DNA from: Vulcanisaeta sp. JCM 16161
GTDB lineage: Archaea; Thermoproteota; Thermoprotei; Thermoproteales; Thermocladiaceae
NCBI RefSeq assembly: GCF_001316285.1
Contig: NZ_BBDO01000001.1
Location: 124,001 to 188,000, forward strand
Direction of reading: 5' to 3'
DNA length: 64,000 bases
The position numbers and the translations under genes are program-made. Position 1 is the stretch's first letter. Each line of letters begins with the position of its first letter. The notes below the pieces were generated by a model that saw nothing but the letters and a program-made list of their open reading frames with translations, ran no database searches and was not told the DNA's origin. Positions 60,065-64,000 of the stretch are shown one piece after another.

Positions 60065-63000
60065 TCACCCTAACCTCCTAACTATCACAACCTCGTCTCT
60101 CTGGGTACCAACGGGACCATAATAATTGATTGCCCAACTAAGTTGGGCATAGCCGCCAATCATGTGCGTTGGCTTAACCCTAACCCTAGTGGCGCTGTTA
60201 TGGGTACCACCGGGTTTATTTGTTAGCCTTGACTTACCGACGTTCACCGTTCTCTCCTGCGCGTGGTACATGATCACGGTGCCCCTTGGAATCCTTATTG
60301 ATGTGACTGCCCTGGCTACTATAACGCCGTTCCTATTAATTACCTCAACCCAATCATTATCCTTAATACCAACCTCCTTAGCATCATCACTATTAATCCA
60401 GATAACAGGTCCTCCTCTAAATAACGTCAGCATTATTTGATTATCCATGTAGGTTGAGTGTATTTGCCACTTACCATGTGGCGTTAAGTAGCGTGCAACT
60501 AAGTATTTACCGTCGATGCTCGGTCCTTCACCGTTATTGAAGGGTGTTTGAACGACAGGAGCTTATACGTCGGTAGCTGCTCACCGAACTCTATAATCCA
60601 CTCATGATCTAAATACACGTGTTGCCTACCAGTTAAAGTTCTCCAGGGTACTAAGTCCTCCACATTCAATGCATATGGCGTGTAAGGTCTTTCCTCAGAC
60701 TCTTTACCGCTCCAAATAGGCGTCCTCAGTACCCTTCTTGGTTGATAAGACAAATCGTTAAAGTGTATCACCACTTCCCTTTGATCCTCTGCGATATGCG
60801 TTAAATCAATACCAACTCTCTCACTAAGTGCCTTGTATGCCTTATACGATGCCTCACCGTTAGTTGTACTAGACAGGTGTAATATCGCCTCAGCAACTTG
60901 ATGATCCTTAATTAATAATGGGTGTCCATGTTCATCAGTTCCATTAAGTTTACCAACCTCCTCATACTCCTCCTTGGCGCTCCACGTAATACCCTTAGCC
61001 CCTATTGAGTCCTTAACTAAAGGACCCAGCGTAATCATCCTGTGATATACATCACAATAATCGCGCTCGACAATAACGATGTTCGGGCCAGACCTATTGC
61101 CGAGTTCGCCGGGTGTATCGTGTAGTAATGGTACGATAATTATATCCTTAACCCTACCTAGGTATTTACATGCCATTTCACTGAACCTCCTGGCTAATGC
61201 CACGAATATGTCCCAATCAGCCTTAGCCTCCCAGGGTGGCGGTATTGCCTGGTTAAATGGGTGTATAAATGGGTGCAGATCTGTGGTGCTTAGGTCATTC
61301 TTCTCATACCAAGTAGCCGCAGGCAACACTATGTCTGAGTATAGCGCTGATGTACTCATCCTAAAGTCGAGCGTAACCACTAGGTCGAGCTTGCCCATGG
61401 GCGCTGGTTCACGCCAATTAATGAGTTTAGGCCGTATCAACCCCTCCTTAGCCATTACCGAATTGTCCGTACCCAGTAAATGCTTGAGCACATACTCATG
61501 GCCTTTACCGCTTGAGGCAAGGAAATTAGCTCTCCACATGAATAATACCCTCGGGAAATTCTCGGGTGCGTCAGGGTCTTCAACGGCTAACCTAATATTA
61601 CCCTTTGCGAGTTGTTCCCTAACGTACTTAATGACCTCCTCATCACTCTTGGCCCCAGCCTTAACCGCATCCTCATAAAGCCTTAATGGATTGACATTAA
61701 ACTGCGGGTAGAATGGCAACCACCCATTCTTAACGGCGACTACATTGTAGTCCACTGGATGCTCATACTCAGGGTTAACCGCAACCTTAACCATGCTTAA
61801 GTCCTCATACCTATATTGGTCACTGTGTATGTAAGACCATGATGTTGTATTCTGAAGCCTAGGTGGTCTGATCCAATCCTGGGCAAAGGCTATGTGGGAC
61901 CAGGAATCAAGTGGTCTTATCTTTTCCTGACCGACATAATGAGCCCAGCCACCTCCATTAACGCCTATTGTCCCGAGTAGCATGAGCATCGTTATTATAG
62001 CCCTATAGATAAGGTCTGAATGATACCAATGATTAACACCAGAGCCTATAATCACCATAGACCTACCCCTGGTTAACTCCGCATTCTTGGCGAACTCCCT
62101 AGCAACTATAATGGCAATTTTACGATCAACGCCCGTTATTGATTCCTGCCAGGCCGGTGTGAAGGCTTAGGATCATCATAGCTTGATGGGTAATCGCCAG
62201 GTAGTCCCCTATTAACGCCCACATGTGCGAGTAGTAGGTCGTAAACTGTCGTAACGATAAAGTCCTTATTCCCAACATTCAACTTCTTAACAGGGACACC
62301 CCTAACGATTGGTATTGGCCCCCTCTCATCAAATACGTATGTCCTAACCAAGACCACATCATCATGAAGCCCCAACAGCGTTAATGCCGGGTCTATGGGC
62401 TTACCCGTGATTGAGTCCTCAAGCTTAAGGTTCCACTTACCCTCATTACTCCACCTAAAGCCTATACTGCCATTGGGGATAACCAACCGCTTTGTATCTA
62501 GGTCAAGGACTACGGTCTTCCACTCCGCATTCGGAACATTTAAGCCCAGGTCCGAGGCCCTGAGGAATCTACTCGGTATGTACACGTCCCCACTCTTTTC
62601 AAGTATTACGAGGAAGGGTAGGTCCGTATATTTCTTAACGTAGTTTATGAAGTACTCTACCTGCCTATCCACGTAAAACTCCCTCAATATTACGTGAACC
62701 ATGGACATCGCCAAGGCTGCATCAGTGCCCGGCTTGGGCGCTATCCATAGATCCGCGAATTTCGTAACGTCAGTATAATCCGTTGTGACTACGACTACCT
62801 TCGTACCCCTATACCTAGCCTCGGCTAGGAAGTGGGCGTCTGGGGTCCTCGTCATGGCTATGTTAGTGCCCCAGACGATTATGTACATTGAGTTGAACCA
62901 ATCTGCGCTTTCATGAACATCCGTCTGCTCGCCCCACACCTGTGGTGAGGCTATTGGTAGGTCCGCATACCAGTCATAGAAGCTCAGCATTACTCCGCCG

Positions 63001-63635
63001 ATTAACTCAAGGAACCTTGAGCCTGATGAGAAGCTTACCATGGACATCGCTGGTATTGGGGTGAAGCCAAATATCCTATCCGGCCCATAGGTCTTTATCG
63101 TGTATATGAGCGCGGCTGATATTAACTCAAGCACCTCATCCCAGGAGGCCCTAACAAAGCCACCCTTACCCCTGGCAGACTTGTACCTATTAGCCAATTC
63201 CGGGTTTGTAACTATGTATTCCCAAGCTCTAACAGGGTCGCCTGTTTTAGATAGGGCTTCCCTCCATAGCCTCATGAGCTCGCCCCTGACATATGGATGC
63301 TTAATACGCAATGGACTATATATGTACCATGAGAATGAGGCGCCTCTTGGGCAGCCCCTTGGTTCATACTCCGGCATGTTAGGTCCATTGGTTGGATAGT
63401 CAACTGCCTGGTGCTCCCAAACAACTATTCCATCCTTAACGTAGATCCTCCAGCTACAGGAACCTGTGCAATTAACGCCATGGGTTGATCTAACGACCTT
63501 ATCGTATTGCCAGCGGTTCCTATAAAGGTCCTCCCAAGCCCTATCCGCATTATCTATCTCGCTCCAATTATTATTGAATTTCTCCCTGGGCAATAGGTGC
63601 CTGAATATTTCCTTAATGAAGTTAGCCCTGAGCAT
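60065..63635 (-). CDS. narG: Nitrate reductase alpha subunit, molybdopterin (two frame breaks)
   Basis: About 1190 residues, family length, of the DMSO-reductase family catalytic subunit. FS0 ligands are in STHGVNCTGSCSW (His-x3-Cys-x3-Cys). The molybdenum aspartate region is FYDWYADLPIASPQVWGEQT, with ESADWFNSMYIIVWGTNIAM following. Breaks near 62163 and 60542 each need one C (DPKPFTPAWQESITG and FKHPFNNGEGPSIDGKYL). The start is ATG 63635 (MLRANFIKEIFRHLLPREKF). No twin-arginine signal is visible, unlike reported archaeal NarG proteins that are exported, so the side of the membrane is open. Confidence 0.92.
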
Positions 63636-64000
63636 GAACAACCACCTCCGGCCTCCTTGCCTCCTGTATATTATCCAAGCCCTTCTAAGGTAAAATATTG
63701 GATAGCTCCAGACATGGACAAGCCTGGTAAATGGCCATATAAGGAATAGTATGTATGCGAAGATTATATGTAGCTGAAATGTTATTGGAACATTAACCAT
63801 ATAGTTAGGGTTAGGTTGCAGCACTAGGACAGACCTTAACCAGGCACCAATTGTTGACCTATAGGGAAATGGGTGCACAAAGATGTCATATATCAACGTG
63901 TTGTAAAGACCGAGGGTCATGGTTATTAATATTAATACTAGTACTAGGAAGTCTGTGGCGTCACTCGTCTTCCTAACTCTGGGTATGAGGAGTCTTCTTA
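63622..64000 (-). CDS. narI: Nitrate reductase gamma subunit, C-terminal part (partial, one frame break)
   Basis: The frame runs off the window end. Visible are RRLLIPRVRKTSDATDFLVL, a membrane helix, HPFPYRSTIGAWLRSVL, and FAYILFLIWPFTRLVHVWSY, whose histidines ligate heme b in NarI. One G near 63654 shifts the end from NarG fusion to GRPEVVVHAQG and a stop at 63622, 14 bases inside narG. The break otherwise makes an apparent narI-narG fusion. It takes quinol electrons at the membrane. Confidence 0.85.

Noticed and set aside
61079..61678. Long open frame on the plus strand opposite narG
   Set aside because: It is entirely antisense to a well-conserved molybdoenzyme gene and shows no domain or start signal. 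High-G+C codon structure produces such frames.
63622..63920. NarI-NarG gene fusion
   Set aside because: The fusion depends on a missing G near 63654; restoring it gives a normal narI end and separate narG start.

Overview
The window reads as a chromosome segment of a hyperthermophilic crenarchaeon of the Thermoproteales, closest in character to Vulcanisaeta or Caldivirga. The evidence is a Cren7 chromatin protein, an aRF1 release factor, archaeal lipid genes (geranylgeranyl reductase, prenyl synthase, isopenteno-phosphate kinase), a PaREP1-like protein, an intron-bearing tRNA-Leu, leaderless genes with TATA boxes about 25 bases upstream, and GGTGAT-type ribosome binding sites. This placement is inference; no 16S gene is present.

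Layout. 1-11 kb: an MFS transporter end, a GPN GTPase, a ModE-like molybdate regulator, a HAD hydrolase, an Ig-like surface protein, a tRNA methylthiotransferase, a lone FtsX permease, sulfide:quinone reductase with a DUF1641 partner, two tandem MoaD-like proteins and aRF1. 11-25 kb: thiolase, prenyl synthase and IPK (isoprenoids), small zinc proteins, a winged-helix regulator and a SufT-like gene that share a promoter element, Sua5, malate dehydrogenase, Dph6, an MTA/SAH deaminase and an asparaginase. 25-28 kb: an HTH gene, four helically phased AGTTTC repeats, and a large membrane P-loop protein. 28-50 kb: hemC, ilvC, a polyprenol-kinase-like gene, TyrRS, geranylgeranyl reductase, an HD phosphohydrolase, a PfkB kinase, an ATP-grasp ligase, a CdvA-like PRC-barrel protein next to Cren7, an aminotransferase, an eIF2B-like protein, DUF89, a GltD-like oxidoreductase, an FAH-family protein and tRNA-Leu(GAG). 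50-64 kb: a structured RNA candidate, an AAA ATPase, a radical SAM protein, a siroheme nitrite/sulfite reductase, an EamA transporter, and on the minus strand a nitrate reductase operon (narI-narG-narH-small ORF-narJ) followed by a dicluster ferredoxin.

The genes suggest anaerobic respiration. NarGHI reduces nitrate, the siroheme reductase could take nitrite, HemC feeds heme and siroheme synthesis, the ModE-like regulator and MoaD proteins fit molybdenum-cofactor supply, and SQR could feed electrons from sulfide.

About half of the genes are interrupted by one to four single or double base indels. These nearly always sit in G or C runs (bases missing) or in A7/T7 runs (one base extra). Essential genes such as aRF1, Sua5 and the GPN GTPase are affected and the reading frames resume cleanly, so I treat these as probable sequence errors and annotate the genes across the breaks.
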